DNA of 64,000 nucleotides from Acetobacter lovaniensis (GCF_014207635.1 NZ_JACHIE010000001.1:644834-708833), one strand, 5' to 3'; numbered from the stretch's first letter, positions 19,628-29,289 are shown. The notes: generated from the sequence alone by a model not told the origin. Numbers and translations: made by a program.

Positions 19628-19891
19628 TTACTGAGCGGATTCAGCAGCCGGAGCAGCGTCACCTTTGGCGCCTTTTTTGGCGTGGTGCTTGCTGCCATGC
19701 TTACCAGCATGCTTGGCATGCTTGTCGGCTTTTTTGCCTTCTTCAGCAGCAGCAGGAGCTGCGGCTTCAGGAGCAGCAGGAGCGGCAGCAGCCGGAGCGG
19801 CAGGAGCAGCAGCTTCCTGAGCGAAAGAAGGAACAGCAGCGCCCATCAGAGCGACTGTGGAAAGAGCGGCGAGCAGACGACGAGAAATCAT
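19628..19891 (-). CDS. Exported Ala/Lys/His-rich low-complexity protein (Asr-like composition)
   Basis: 87 aa. A clear signal peptide (MISRRLLAAL..., cleavage expected after SFA, ~24) is followed by an Ala/Pro/Glu-rich stretch (25-53) and a Lys/His-rich cluster (KHAKHAGKHGSKHHAKKG). Composition and layout resemble enterobacterial acid-shock protein Asr, a periplasmic disordered protein, but repeats this simple give no real evidence of homology. A role in periplasmic acid or metal buffering would suit an acid-producing host; this is inference. It is monocistronic. Confidence 0.72.
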   Translation of the reverse strand: MISRRLLAALSTVALMGAAVPSFAQEAAAPAAPAAAAPAAPEAAAPAAAEEGKKADKHAKHAGKHGSKHHAKKGAKGDAAPAAESAQ

Positions 19892-20220
19892 TTCTTAAAT
19901 CTCCAATACAACCGGTCAGAATTCCTTTGGCTTTACTGCACCATCCCGTGCAAAAAACCTCCAGCCGGTTTCTGGGTTCATGCATATCACGGCATAGACA
20001 GGCCGTCTGCGTTTAAAATTTGCGCAACGTTTTCACTTATTATGAGTTTAACGCACTAATGCCATAGTTTTGCCACATTTTAGGAATTCTCAACAAAAAA
20101 ACAGCCTGAAATAGGCAGTTTTCCTTGATTTTAGAAAGACGTACCTAGTTTTCATGCCTGTAATGCGCTCGAAAAAAATAATCCTTGCCACAGAGTAACC
20201 TTAGTTTGCCTATGCCCACA
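19892..20220. other. Non-coding stretch upstream of the Ala/Lys/His-rich gene
   Basis: About 330 bases, AT-rich, holding the promoter of the small exported gene. I see no RNA gene or repeat in it. The typA terminator begins at its right end. Confidence 0.55.
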
Positions 20221-20250
20221 AAAAACAAGGGCCACGCTTGCGCGTGGCCC
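20221..20250 (-). terminator. Intrinsic terminator of typA
   Basis: Nine-bp stem GGGCCACGC / GCGTGGCCC, four-base loop, then U-rich on the minus strand; 9 bases after the typA stop. Confidence 0.9.
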
Positions 20251-20258
20251 CTGGTTAC

Positions 20259-22079
20259 TCAGCCTTCGCGGCTTTTGGACCGCTTTTTACGCTCATTCGG
20301 ATCAAGGTAACGCTTACGCAGACGAATGGCTGAAGGGGTCACTTCCACCAGTTCATCATCTTCAATGTAAGCAATAGCCTGTTCCAAAGACATGCGACGC
20401 GGCGGGGTCAGCATCAGGGCATCGTCCTTGCCGGATGCGCGCATGTTGGTCAGCTTCTTTTCACGAACCGGGTTAACTTCCAGATCGTTTTCACGCGAAT
20501 GCTCACCAATGATCATGCCGACGTAAACTTTTTCGCCAGCGTCCACAAACAGTGTGCCACGTTCTTGCAGGGAGAACAGGGAATACGTTGTGGTGTTGCC
20601 ATCTTCAGCCGAGATCAGCGACCCATTGCGACGCCCTTCAATGGTGCCAGCATACGGCTGATACCCGAAGAACAGGCGGTTCATGATACCTGTGCCACGC
20701 GTGTCGGTCAGGAATTCGCCGTGGTAGCCGATCAGCCCGCGTGAGGGGATGATGAAGGTCAGACGCACCTTGTCCCCACCGGAGGGACGCATATCCTGCA
20801 TCTGGCCTTTGCGCAGAGACATCTTCTCCACGACCACGCCGGAATAGGGTTCGTCCACGTCAATGGTGACTTCTTCGTACGGTTCTTCACGTTCACCGGT
20901 TTCTTCGTTCGTGCGGAACAGCACGCGCGGACGACCGATGGTCAGTTCAAACCCTTCACGGCGCATGGTTTCGATCAGCACACCAAGCTGAAGTTCACCA
21001 CGGCCAGCCACTTCAAACGCTTCGCTTTCGGGGCTGTCGGTCACGCGAATGGCAATATTGCTTTCGGTTTCCTTGAACAGACGGTCACGAATCTGGCGGG
21101 ACGTCACCTTCTTGCCTTCACGGCCACCCAGAGGGCCATCGTTCAGGCGGAAGGTCATGGACAGGGTCGGCGGGTCAACCGGAATGGCGTGCAGCGGTTC
21201 GGTCACTTCGGGGGCGGCAATCGTGTCCGGAATGGTGGCTTCGGACAGACCGGCCACAGCCACGATGTCCCCTGCTTCCACTTCCTCAACCGCAACGCGT
21301 TCAAGGCCACGGAAGGAGAGCAGCTTGGTCAGGCGGCCTGTTTCAACCACGGAACCGTCCGCACGCAGCACCTTGACCGGCATGTTCATGCGGGCACGGC
21401 CCTGTTCGACACGACCGGTGAGCACACGCCCGAGGAAGTTGTCGTTTTCAAGGATTGTGGCCGTCATGGCGAACGGCTTTTCCTTGTCCAGCACGGGAGC
21501 AGGCACATGCTTGATAATCAGGTCGAACATGGGGCTGAGGTCCTTGCGGGCCCCTTCCAGTTCCAGATCGGCCCAGCCCTGACGGCCAGAGGCGTACAGC
21601 ATGGGGAAGTCGAGCTGTTCGTCATTCGCACCAAGGGCTGCGAACAGGTCGAACACTTCGTTATGCACTTCGTCGGGGCGGGCGTCGCCACGGTCGATCT
21701 TGTTCACGACCACGATCGGCCTGAGCCCACGGGCCAGAGCCTTGCCCACAACGAACTTGGTCTGGGGCAGAGCGCCTTCCGCAGAGTCGACCAGCACAAC
21801 CGCGCCGTCCACCATGCTCAGAATACGTTCCACTTCCCCGCCGAAGTCGGCGTGTCCGGGGGTGTCGATAATGTTGATGCGGGTATTTTTCCACACAACA
21901 GACGTGCATTTCGCCAGAATGGTAATACCACGCTCACGTTCCAGATCATTGCTGTCCATGGCGCGTTCAGCAACGTGCTGATGCTCGTGGAAAGAGCCAG
22001 ACTGTTTCAGCAGTTCGTCAACGAGAGTGGTCTTGCCATGATCGACGTGTGCAATGATGGCGATATTGCGGATATCCAT
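20259..22079 (-). CDS. typA: Ribosome-associated GTPase TypA/BipA
   Basis: 606 aa translational GTPase that assists 50S assembly and stress or cold adaptation. G1 AHVDHGKTTL (~10-19), G3 DTPGHADFGGEVER, G4 NKIDR, then EF-G-like domains III/V and the BipA-specific C-terminus with GRGELQLGVLIETMRREGFEL. Full length with the expected DIRNIAIIAHVDHGK start. Monocistronic with its own terminator; divergent from the MFS carrier. Confidence 0.97.
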   Translation of the reverse strand: MDIRNIAIIAHVDHGKTTLVDELLKQSGSFHEHQHVAERAMDSNDLERERGITILAKCTSVVWKNTRINIIDTPGHADFGGEVERILSMVDGAVVLVDSAEGALPQTKFVVGKALARGLRPIVVVNKIDRGDARPDEVHNEVFDLFAALGANDEQLDFPMLYASGRQGWADLELEGARKDLSPMFDLIIKHVPAPVLDKEKPFAMTATILENDNFLGRVLTGRVEQGRARMNMPVKVLRADGSVVETGRLTKLLSFRGLERVAVEEVEAGDIVAVAGLSEATIPDTIAAPEVTEPLHAIPVDPPTLSMTFRLNDGPLGGREGKKVTSRQIRDRLFKETESNIAIRVTDSPESEAFEVAGRGELQLGVLIETMRREGFELTIGRPRVLFRTNEETGEREEPYEEVTIDVDEPYSGVVVEKMSLRKGQMQDMRPSGGDKVRLTFIIPSRGLIGYHGEFLTDTRGTGIMNRLFFGYQPYAGTIEGRRNGSLISAEDGNTTTYSLFSLQERGTLFVDAGEKVYVGMIIGEHSRENDLEVNPVREKKLTNMRASGKDDALMLTPPRRMSLEQAIAYIEDDELVEVTPSAIRLRKRYLDPNERKKRSKSREG

Positions 22080-22335
22080 GAAGTCGGCCTGATTGCTCCT
22101 GCGCGCCTTACCGCCTCCTCCGTGCTTGGAAGGGCGGTCAGCGATCGCTGTGGTGTTTGCGTGGCCGCACAGATAGCCCTCCCCGCACCATAATGCACGT
22201 AAAATTCTTATGTCTGTCCCACATGGGGGTTGACCTGAGCCCTGCGTGCGTCAGAACCAGAGCGCCACAGCACAGGTCCAATGCCGCGCCCCAACGGGCT
22301 CACCCCCTGTTGCGACTCCGCCGGGCCTTTGATTT

Positions 22336-23532
22336 ATGTCATGCCCCGATACCGCCAACACCATGAAGGACCGCATGCCGGACCACGTATCCCCTTCAAA
22401 TCCGCGCATCCAGTTCCGGCCTACAGCCACCCTGACATTTATGGGCCTTGTTTTTGGGTTGGTCATGGGTCTGGGCGCTCCCCTTTTTACGCTCGATCTG
22501 GCGGATCGGGGCTATGGCGCGAGCATGGTGGCCGCCAACAGCATGATGCAGGCACTGGGCGCCCTGGGCATTGCGCCCTTCATGCCGCGTCTGGCCACAT
22601 ATCTTGGACCACGGCGGGCCATTTTTCTGGCCCTTATGGGTGCTGGAATGACACTTCTGCTCTTCCCGCTGGGTCACTCCATCTGGCCGTGGTTCCCTCT
22701 GCGTGTCCTGCTCGGGGCCTTTTGCGAGGTCATTCTCGTTCTGTCCGAAAGCTGGCTGAACCAGATCACGGACAACCATGCGCGGGGCCGTGTCATGGGG
22801 CTTTACAACACGCTGCTTTTTGTCGGCATTGCCATGGGTCCCGCCCTGCTCAGCCTGACTGGCAGACAGGGGAACCTGCCCTTTTTTGGCACTGCCGCCC
22901 TCCTGCTGCTGGCCGCAACCCTAACACAGGCCCCATGGATGGTAGTCCCACCCCCTGCGGCCCCAACACGGCACCGGCTCTGGCGTTATCTGGCGCTGGC
23001 CCCCATTGCCATTACCGCCACATTGCTGATTGCCATGCTGGATGCCGCAGCCACGTCCTTTCTGGCGCTCTATGCCATCCAGTCTGGCTGGAGCGAACGG
23101 GCGGCCACCCTGCTGCTGAGCGTCATGCTGCTGGGGGCAACGGTCATGCAGGTGCCCATTGGCTGGATTGGAGACAGAACCAACCGGCGGGCCTTACAGA
23201 TCATTCTGGCATTGCTGGCCTGTGGTGGCGCGTTGCTCTGGCCTTTGGTCATGCACCAGCCTGTTCTTGCCTACCCGCTCATGTTTGTGTGGGACGGAGC
23301 ATTTGCCAGCCTGTATTCCGTTGCCATGGCCGCCGCAGGCAACCGCTACCGCGATGGAGACCTGATAGCCATATACGCCCTGTGCTCGCTGGCATGGGGG
23401 CTGGGCAGCTTTACCGGCCCGGCCATAAGTGCGGCGGCCATGCAGGCCAGCCCCCACGGGCTTGCCCTTTTTGCCGCCACCTTATGCGGCCTGTTCGCCC
23501 TGCTGCCCCTGATTTTGAAAAAGAGCGTGTAA
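22336..23532 (+). CDS. Major facilitator superfamily transporter (YcaD-like)
   Basis: 398 aa, about twelve hydrophobic segments. The loop 2-3 region (RLATYLGPRRAIFLAL) and the SESWLNQITDNHARGRVMGLYN segment before helix 5 resemble the YcaD/sugar-efflux branch of MFS, and a second-half D-R motif is GDRTNRRALQ. Inner-membrane export or uptake of an unknown small solute. The start is uncertain: the ATG at 22336 and later ATGs at 22363 and 22375 are all possible, the last lying just after AAGGA. Divergent from typA. Confidence 0.85.
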   Translation: MSCPDTANTMKDRMPDHVSPSNPRIQFRPTATLTFMGLVFGLVMGLGAPLFTLDLADRGYGASMVAANSMMQALGALGIAPFMPRLATYLGPRRAIFLALMGAGMTLLLFPLGHSIWPWFPLRVLLGAFCEVILVLSESWLNQITDNHARGRVMGLYNTLLFVGIAMGPALLSLTGRQGNLPFFGTAALLLLAATLTQAPWMVVPPPAAPTRHRLWRYLALAPIAITATLLIAMLDAAATSFLALYAIQSGWSERAATLLLSVMLLGATVMQVPIGWIGDRTNRRALQIILALLACGGALLWPLVMHQPVLAYPLMFVWDGAFASLYSVAMAAAGNRYRDGDLIAIYALCSLAWGLGSFTGPAISAAAMQASPHGLALFAATLCGLFALLPLILKKSV

Positions 23533-23937
23533 CATGCTCCCAACCGGTGACGCAGGACCGTTTGTGTGTGCAGGCAACAGCTTAACCTGACAGGGGAGAA
23601 GCAGTCCTTTAATCCTGCGCTCCAAAAGAGCAGATGTCCTTGGTGAAGGTGGGACTGTCGGTGGACGCCGCCATCAATACAGTTCCCCAACCACCCGCAA
23701 CACCGCGGCCTCTCCGGTTGCGCAATCTCACCTGATGTCGGTCACCGCGCCTGCTGCTTTCAAGTCACATCGACACAGATGACCTCAAAACATAACCCGT
23801 TATCAAAACATATCACCAGATTCTCAAGATCAGCGGAGCATTGTCGGGCGTAACTACAATAATCAATGTATCGTATCCGAATTTCTTTCAGCCATCTACT
23901 TTCCGAATATCCACTCTTTTCCCATGACTGGCTTTTA
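23533..23937. other. Non-coding stretch between convergent genes
   Basis: 405 bases between the MFS carrier and the gluconolactonase, both ending here. I find no terminator with a clear U-run, no tRNA and no supported small gene. Confidence 0.5.
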
Positions 23938-25170
23938 TCAGGCTGGACCAGCCCCCTGGGTATTCACCTGAAGGCTGTAAAGAGCCCCCCCTGCGCACAT
24001 GAACAGCCAGTCCCTCTTGGGGCCACCAAAGGTCAGGTTGGAAACACCATGAGGCAGGCGGATGCGCCCGATCAAATGCCCTTCGGGGTTGAAGATGAAC
24101 ACTCCGCACAGGCCCAGTGGCCCGCTTACGCCACACCAGAGATTGCCATAAATATCGGCCCTCAGCCCGTCAGGGATCATCTGGACCCCTTCAAAACGCA
24201 TATTGGTGAACAGCCTTGGGTTGGAAAGGGGGAGTTCCTGTCTGTGCAGGTCGAACTCATGCACGGCCAGATCCCCATCATGCCCGCCTGCCCCATTCTG
24301 CCGCCCTGAGGAAATAACATACAGATGCGAAAAATCGGGCGAAAAACATAACCCGTTGGGGTTGGGCAACTGGTCCTGCGTTAACACGACATCAATCCGC
24401 CCCGAAGGATCAACCCGGAACGTGTGATCGGGCTGCCTGTGCATGCCACCTATGGCACCGATCAGTTCCTCGCCCACCCGCCAGCGAATACGCCCATCGG
24501 GGTTGGCCTCCCCCCCGGCGGCGTCGGCGTGGCCTTCTGCAAGACTGTCTCCATACCCCGGATCCGTAAACCAGATGCTGCCATCGGGGTGGGCAATTAC
24601 ATCATTGGGGGAACTCAGGGGTTTGCTCTCAAAATGATCGGCCACCACATGCACCGACCCATCATGCTCCCAGCGCACAACACGGCGTAAAAAATGCTCG
24701 CAGGAAATCTGGCGACCCTGATAGTCAAACGTATTGCCATTGGAATGGTAGGATTCCGGACGGAAAAGCGTAACCTCGCCTGTCTCCCACAGGTAACGGT
24801 ACTGCTGGCTGGTAACGGTATCGCTAAACAGCAGGTATCGCCCCTCGGCCGACCATGCCGGGCCTTCCAACCACACCCCGCCATTCCACACACGATGGAT
24901 GGTCGCATGACCACTGATCAGATCGCGGAAAGAGCGGTCTATCACCATCACATCGGGGTCCGGCGCATAGGACGGAGGCGCTTCCGGCCCCCATTGCCGG
25001 GGCGGCTGGGTGGTGACATCAGGCGGGAAGGCGGTTACCGCCGCACCCGCACTGGTGGCCAGCGCCTGCCGGGGGCCGCTCAGGCGTGGCAGCAGCAGAC
25101 CGGCTGACAGGCCGGACAACCCCTTGAGCACATGCCGCCTGACCAACCTGTTCCGTAATGAGGTTACCAT
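23938..25170 (-). CDS. Exported gluconolactonase (SMP-30 family)
   Basis: 410 aa from 25170 (an earlier in-frame start at 25212 is possible). Hydrolyses glucono-1,5-lactone to gluconate. The N-terminus RRHVLKGLSGLSAGLLL resembles a Tat signal, predicting folded export to the periplasm. Six-bladed propeller metal ligands are visible: Glu102 in WLEGPAW, Asn in SSPNDV, Asp in NPNGLCFSPD; the FTDPGYG loop is typical. It would take the lactone made by Gcd (8662-11079). Its distance from gcd suggests separate regulation. Confidence 0.88.
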   Translation of the reverse strand: MVTSLRNRLVRRHVLKGLSGLSAGLLLPRLSGPRQALATSAGAAVTAFPPDVTTQPPRQWGPEAPPSYAPDPDVMVIDRSFRDLISGHATIHRVWNGGVWLEGPAWSAEGRYLLFSDTVTSQQYRYLWETGEVTLFRPESYHSNGNTFDYQGRQISCEHFLRRVVRWEHDGSVHVVADHFESKPLSSPNDVIAHPDGSIWFTDPGYGDSLAEGHADAAGGEANPDGRIRWRVGEELIGAIGGMHRQPDHTFRVDPSGRIDVVLTQDQLPNPNGLCFSPDFSHLYVISSGRQNGAGGHDGDLAVHEFDLHRQELPLSNPRLFTNMRFEGVQMIPDGLRADIYGNLWCGVSGPLGLCGVFIFNPEGHLIGRIRLPHGVSNLTFGGPKRDWLFMCAGGALYSLQVNTQGAGPA

Positions 25171-25298
25171 CTGAGAGTCCCCTGCGCCTTGCCCTGCCAG
25201 CAGGCCGCCCATACGGCCTGCGCCCGGCTCGACCTCCCGCCATACCCTGCAACGGGGGGGCTGTCACCTCCGGCAGGCTCCAGTTCAACGCATAGCGC

Positions 25299-26759
25299 TC
25301 AGGGAATTCTGGCAACCCTGATCAGGTTGGTGGAACCACTCACCCCAAAAGGCACACCTGCGGCAATCACCACCGAATCCCCCGGAGCGCCAATCTGTGC
25401 GCGGGCCACAACAGCCAGAGCCTCTTCCACCATCCGTTCTACCGTGGTGGATGCCGTGTGCGGCGGGCTGACAAACGCCCGCACACCCCACACAAGAGCC
25501 AGCCGCCGCGCGGCCTGCGCCGTGGGCGTAACCCCCAGCACCGGGCAGGTCGGGCGTTCACGCGCAATGCGCAGGGCCGTGGCCCCCCTGTGCGTATAGG
25601 CCACAATGGCGGGAGAGCGCAGAGTGGCTGCAACCTGCTGGGTGGCGCTGGCTATGGCGTCGGCTACATAATCTTCCGGGGCAAGACGGGCTGCGGCCAT
25701 GTGGGCCTGCCAGCCTGCATCCTGCTCCACCCGCCACAGAATACGGTTCATGATCCGCACCGCCTCGCGCGGGTATTGCCCCGCCGCCGACTCCGCCGAG
25801 AGCATGACTGCATCAGCCCCGTCAAACACCGCTGCCGCCACGTCCGACGCTTCGGCCCGTGTGGGGGTTGGTGCGGTTATCATGCTTTCCAGCATCTGGG
25901 TGGCCACCACCACCGGTTTACCCAGCCTGCGGGCCTCGCGGATAATCCGTTTCTGAATAAGGGGGACACTCTCTGGCGGCAGTTCCACCCCCAGATCACC
26001 GCGTGCCACCATAACCGCATCACTCAGGGCCAGAATGGCGGACAGGTTTTCCACCGCCTGAGGTTTTTCCAGCTTGGCCAGCAATGCAGCCCGCTCGCCC
26101 ACAAGGCTGCGGGCCTGCACCAGATCTTCCGGCCGTTGCACAAATGAGAGGGCCACATAATCCACCCCCAGTTCCAGCGCATAGGCCAGATCCACCTTGT
26201 CCTTTTCCGTCAGGGCCGGAATGGGCAGCGCCACATCGGGCACGTTCACCCCTTTATGGTCGGAGAGCGGGCCACCAATTTCCACCCGCGTTGCCAGCCA
26301 GTCCGGCCCGGCCTGCTCCACCACCACGGCCAGTTTGCCATCATCCATCAGCAGACGGCTGCCCGGTGTGGCCACCTTGATAATTTCGGGGTGGGGGAGT
26401 TGCACGCGCGTGGCGTCCCCCAGCGTGTCGGACAGATCAAACCTGAAAGGCGCACCCGGCACCAGTTCGACCTTAGCATCCCTAAAGCGTCCGACCCGCA
26501 GCTTTGGCCCCTGCATGTCGGCCAGAATACCAATAGGGCGGCCCAGTTCGGCCTCAACCTGCCTTACAAAAGCATGGCGGCTGGCATGATCGGCGTGGGT
26601 GCCGTGGGAGAAGTTGAAGCGGAACACATCCGCCCCTGCCAGAGCAAGGTCACGGATGGTTGCGTAATCGGATGAGGCTGGACCAAGTGTTGCAACAATT
26701 TTGGTGCGACAGGCCACTGCCTCTGTTTTTTTACTATCCGGCATTGTGACAAGAGACAT
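25299..26759 (-). CDS. pyk: Pyruvate kinase
   Basis: Phosphoenolpyruvate + ADP to pyruvate + ATP. 486 aa from the ATG at 26759, preceded by AAGGAG; an in-frame ATG at 26780 is less likely. Landmarks: TKIVATLGPAS, FRFNFSHG, the catalytic MVARGDLGVELP, and PVVVATQMLESM, with the C-terminal allosteric domain complete. Acetic acid bacteria often lack phosphofructokinase, so this enzyme probably serves pentose-phosphate or Entner-Doudoroff flux (inference). Confidence 0.97.
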   Translation of the reverse strand: MSLVTMPDSKKTEAVACRTKIVATLGPASSDYATIRDLALAGADVFRFNFSHGTHADHASRHAFVRQVEAELGRPIGILADMQGPKLRVGRFRDAKVELVPGAPFRFDLSDTLGDATRVQLPHPEIIKVATPGSRLLMDDGKLAVVVEQAGPDWLATRVEIGGPLSDHKGVNVPDVALPIPALTEKDKVDLAYALELGVDYVALSFVQRPEDLVQARSLVGERAALLAKLEKPQAVENLSAILALSDAVMVARGDLGVELPPESVPLIQKRIIREARRLGKPVVVATQMLESMITAPTPTRAEASDVAAAVFDGADAVMLSAESAAGQYPREAVRIMNRILWRVEQDAGWQAHMAAARLAPEDYVADAIASATQQVAATLRSPAIVAYTHRGATALRIARERPTCPVLGVTPTAQAARRLALVWGVRAFVSPPHTASTTVERMVEEALAVVARAQIGAPGDSVVIAAGVPFGVSGSTNLIRVARIP

Positions 26760-26794
26760 AAAGCAGCTTCTCCTTAACACTCCGCCGGAAAAGT

Positions 26795-27802
26795 TCAGGA
26801 GGGGCTGATCACGTCCTCAGCATCCACACCCCAGATGGCCCGGCGGGGCACCCATCCGTTATACTGCTTGACCGAAACCTTGCACCAGGCCGACCCAGCC
26901 GCACACTCCCGGACCGAGCCAACCGTACCCGGCCGCAGCACGGCCACTATGGCGGCATCCTCACTGGCGCCTGCACGCATGAACACCACACCGGACAGTT
27001 TTGCCGCATCCTGCGCCGTACCAACACTGGCGACGACCCGAGCATCCATATGCCCCGAAGGCAAGGCCTTTTCGCCATCCTTACCGGCCTGTGCGGGCAC
27101 GGGTGTTTCGTCCCCCGGAGGTTCACCGGGGATCAGAAAATCTCGCCCACCCGCCAGTGTGGCCTGCTGCATCCAGCCTTTTTGCCCGGTGGGATCTTCC
27201 ACCAGACGCCAGACATCAAACTCCCGTTCCACCCGCACCGGCATACCCCGGCGATGATAGACCCACAGAATGGGAAAACGCTGCCCCGGCCCTGCCCGCA
27301 TGTTCACTTCATCCGAGCGCAGGGCGGCATAACGTGGCAGCGGCAGGCCGGTTACACTCCCTTTTGCGGGGTCGTTCTGCACACCAGCATCGGGTGCCCC
27401 CATGTCGGGCGTACCGGGTGCGGGAGCAGCAGCAGCAGCAGCACCAGCGGCAACCGTTGCGGCCGCAGCCCCTGTGGCAGCCGCCACAACATGGTGGTGC
27501 GCAGGGGTATGGTGCGCTAGCCTGGCCTTCGCGCTTGCGGCCTCATGCTTTTTGGAGTGCGCGCCTTTTTTACCGCTCCGCGTGGCGGCGGTCTCATGTT
27601 TGCCTCTGGTTCTGCCGCTCCCGGCCTTGTGCGCGGCTGTGGCCTGTGGGGCCGTCAGGGCGTGTTTATGGTGTTTGTGGAGCGGAGGCGCCACACCATC
27701 GGCCGCAACACCGGCAGACGCCGTGATGCCAGAAAAAGCCACCATGCAGCCCGTCACGCAGGCAAGCAGGCGAAACCGGAAAAAGGAGCGAGTGCACATC
27801 AT
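26795..27802 (-). CDS. Exported SH3-domain protein with His/Lys- and Ala-rich linker
   Basis: 335 aa from ATG 27802. A signal peptide (FRFRLLACVTGCMVAFSG) is followed by a long low-complexity linker: His/Lys-rich (HKHHKH, KKGAHSKKH, HHTPAHHH), then an Ala-rich run. Two bacterial SH3-like modules follow: the first with VNMRAGPGQRFPILWVY and GWM (~170-215), the second with FMRAGASEDAAIVAVL and GWVPR at the end. Such domains usually bind peptidoglycan or periplasmic partners. It lies 35 bases downstream of no other gene and directly upstream of pyk on the same strand, so the two may be cotranscribed. Confidence 0.8.
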   Translation of the reverse strand: MMCTRSFFRFRLLACVTGCMVAFSGITASAGVAADGVAPPLHKHHKHALTAPQATAAHKAGSGRTRGKHETAATRSGKKGAHSKKHEAASAKARLAHHTPAHHHVVAAATGAAAATVAAGAAAAAAPAPGTPDMGAPDAGVQNDPAKGSVTGLPLPRYAALRSDEVNMRAGPGQRFPILWVYHRRGMPVRVEREFDVWRLVEDPTGQKGWMQQATLAGGRDFLIPGEPPGDETPVPAQAGKDGEKALPSGHMDARVVASVGTAQDAAKLSGVVFMRAGASEDAAIVAVLRPGTVGSVRECAAGSAWCKVSVKQYNGWVPRRAIWGVDAEDVISPS

Positions 27803-27936
27803 GGCTGCATCCCTGCCAAGAGAGTGACGCGGGGGCAAGAGGCCGCACACACTTCGCACGTGACTTTACGTTTCACAGCAGGACAGACTTGCGTCACAAC
27901 CCTGTTCAAACCTGCCTTTGCATGCACGTTCATCCG

Positions 27937-28338
27937 TTAAAATACGAGTTGTCTGGCCTGACCAGCCCGGTCAAAAAAACTCGGCAGCCCTACGGTTTCA
28001 ACCCCTTCCAGCAGGTCCTGTGCATTCAGCCCCTGTGTTTTTACGCCGGAGTCGCACACCATAAGGGTCACTCCCATATCCACCACCGCCTCACGCAGGT
28101 CATCCAGCCCGGCAACACCCGCATGCGCCCGCATACGCGCGCCTTCGGCTCCATCCAGCCCGTTCCACTCCCCGCAAAAGGCGCAGACCCCAGCCCCCAT
28201 GCCAAACAGCAGAACGTTCTGCCCCATGGCCGCAGCCGTGGCCGCCAGCATGTAAGCCGCGTGAATACGCTCGTATCGGGCCTCCACAACCAGCAAGGCC
28301 AGATCGCAGGGGGGAGTATGCGCCTCAGCCATGACCAT
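27937..28338 (-). CDS. DsrE/DsrF-like family protein
   Basis: About 133 aa; ATG 28338 preferred, 28350 or 28332 possible. Rossmann-like DsrE fold: LALLVVEARYERIHAAYMLAATAAAMGQNVLLFGMGAGV, a CAFC pair (~54-57), and VTLMVCDSGVKTQGL where the Cys corresponds to the active Cys of DsrE/TusD-like sulfur carriers. Probably carries or handles persulfide sulfur, or is a peroxiredoxin-like relative. Its start overlaps the end of the MoeB/ThiF-type gene by about 14-26 bases, so the two are coupled. Confidence 0.78.
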   Translation of the reverse strand: MVMAEAHTPPCDLALLVVEARYERIHAAYMLAATAAAMGQNVLLFGMGAGVCAFCGEWNGLDGAEGARMRAHAGVAGLDDLREAVVDMGVTLMVCDSGVKTQGLNAQDLLEGVETVGLPSFFDRAGQARQLVF

Positions 28339-29098
28339 GCCCTCCGCCACAGACCGTGCAGGCCGGGTCAGCAGTCAGGGTCATGGTTGTAAACCTCATG
28401 CGCAGGGCATCCCACATCAGCAGTTCCCCGGCCCCAGTGTTGCCCAGACCCAGTATCTGCTTGAGCACCTGCGTTGCCTGCAATGTGCCCATAACACCTG
28501 TTACCGCGCCAAATACACCGGCATCACCACAGCTCAGGCCGGATGCCTGCCCGTCTGTTGCAGGGTACAGGCAGTTATAGCACCCGCCCCCTGTGGTGGG
28601 GCTGAATGTGGCCAACTGCCCTTCAAACCGCTGCACGGCGGCAGAGACCAGCACCTTGCCAGCCTGTACGCACGCCGCGTTGACCGCGTAGCGGGTGGCA
28701 AAGTTGTCGCACCCATCGCACACGAGGTCATACCGGGTGACAAGATCGTGGGCATTACTGGCATTGAGCCGCATATCCCATGCCTCCACCACAATCTCGG
28801 GGTTCAGGGCGGCCAGCTGCTCACGCGCCGTATCCACCTTCTTGCGCCCCACGCCACGCGTGGTGTGCAGTACCTGCCGCTGAAGGTTGGACAGTTCGAC
28901 CACATCATCATCCACCAGACCGATTCGGCCCACGCCTGCGGCAGCCAGATACAAAGCCGCTGGCGCACCCAGCCCACCGGCCCCCACCACAAGCACGGAG
29001 GCGTTTTTTAACGCGACCTGCCCCGTACCGCCGACCTCGGGCAGAAGAATGTGGCGGGAATAGCGCTGGATTTCATTTTCGCTGAGGTCAAGCTGCAT
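28325..29098 (-). CDS. moeB: MoeB/ThiF-family sulfur-carrier adenylyltransferase
   Basis: 257 aa E1-like enzyme that adenylates the C-terminal Gly of a ubiquitin-like sulfur carrier (MoaD or ThiS). ATP loop GAGGLG (39-44), DDDVVELSNLQRQ, and the catalytic Asp in CDGCDN. Four zinc cysteines appear as CYNC and, at the C-terminus, CTVC. The length and absence of a rhodanese domain fit MoeB or ThiF; without a neighbouring moaD or thiS the choice is open. The overlapping DsrE-like gene downstream hints at a sulfur-relay partner. Confidence 0.87.
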   Translation of the reverse strand: MQLDLSENEIQRYSRHILLPEVGGTGQVALKNASVLVVGAGGLGAPAALYLAAAGVGRIGLVDDDVVELSNLQRQVLHTTRGVGRKKVDTAREQLAALNPEIVVEAWDMRLNASNAHDLVTRYDLVCDGCDNFATRYAVNAACVQAGKVLVSAAVQRFEGQLATFSPTTGGGCYNCLYPATDGQASGLSCGDAGVFGAVTGVMGTLQATQVLKQILGLGNTGAGELLMWDALRMRFTTMTLTADPACTVCGGGHGHG

Positions 29099-29289
29099 GG
29101 GTCTTCTGTATCCGCTCCTGAGTAGTCTGGGGCATATGCTCCCCCATATGCGTTATGGATGCCCCAAAAACTGAGCAACAAAGGTCACATTTTTGTAATA
29201 ACATAGGGAACCACACGCATTATTATCTGGTTAGAAGACGGTATCTGGTTTATAAGAATTGCATCAAACGCATATGAGGAATGTGTAGC

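Noticed and set aside
27420..27520. Trinucleotide repeat in the SH3 gene
   Set aside because: It is a GC-rich Ala-coding run with mixed codons, not a perfect tandem array.
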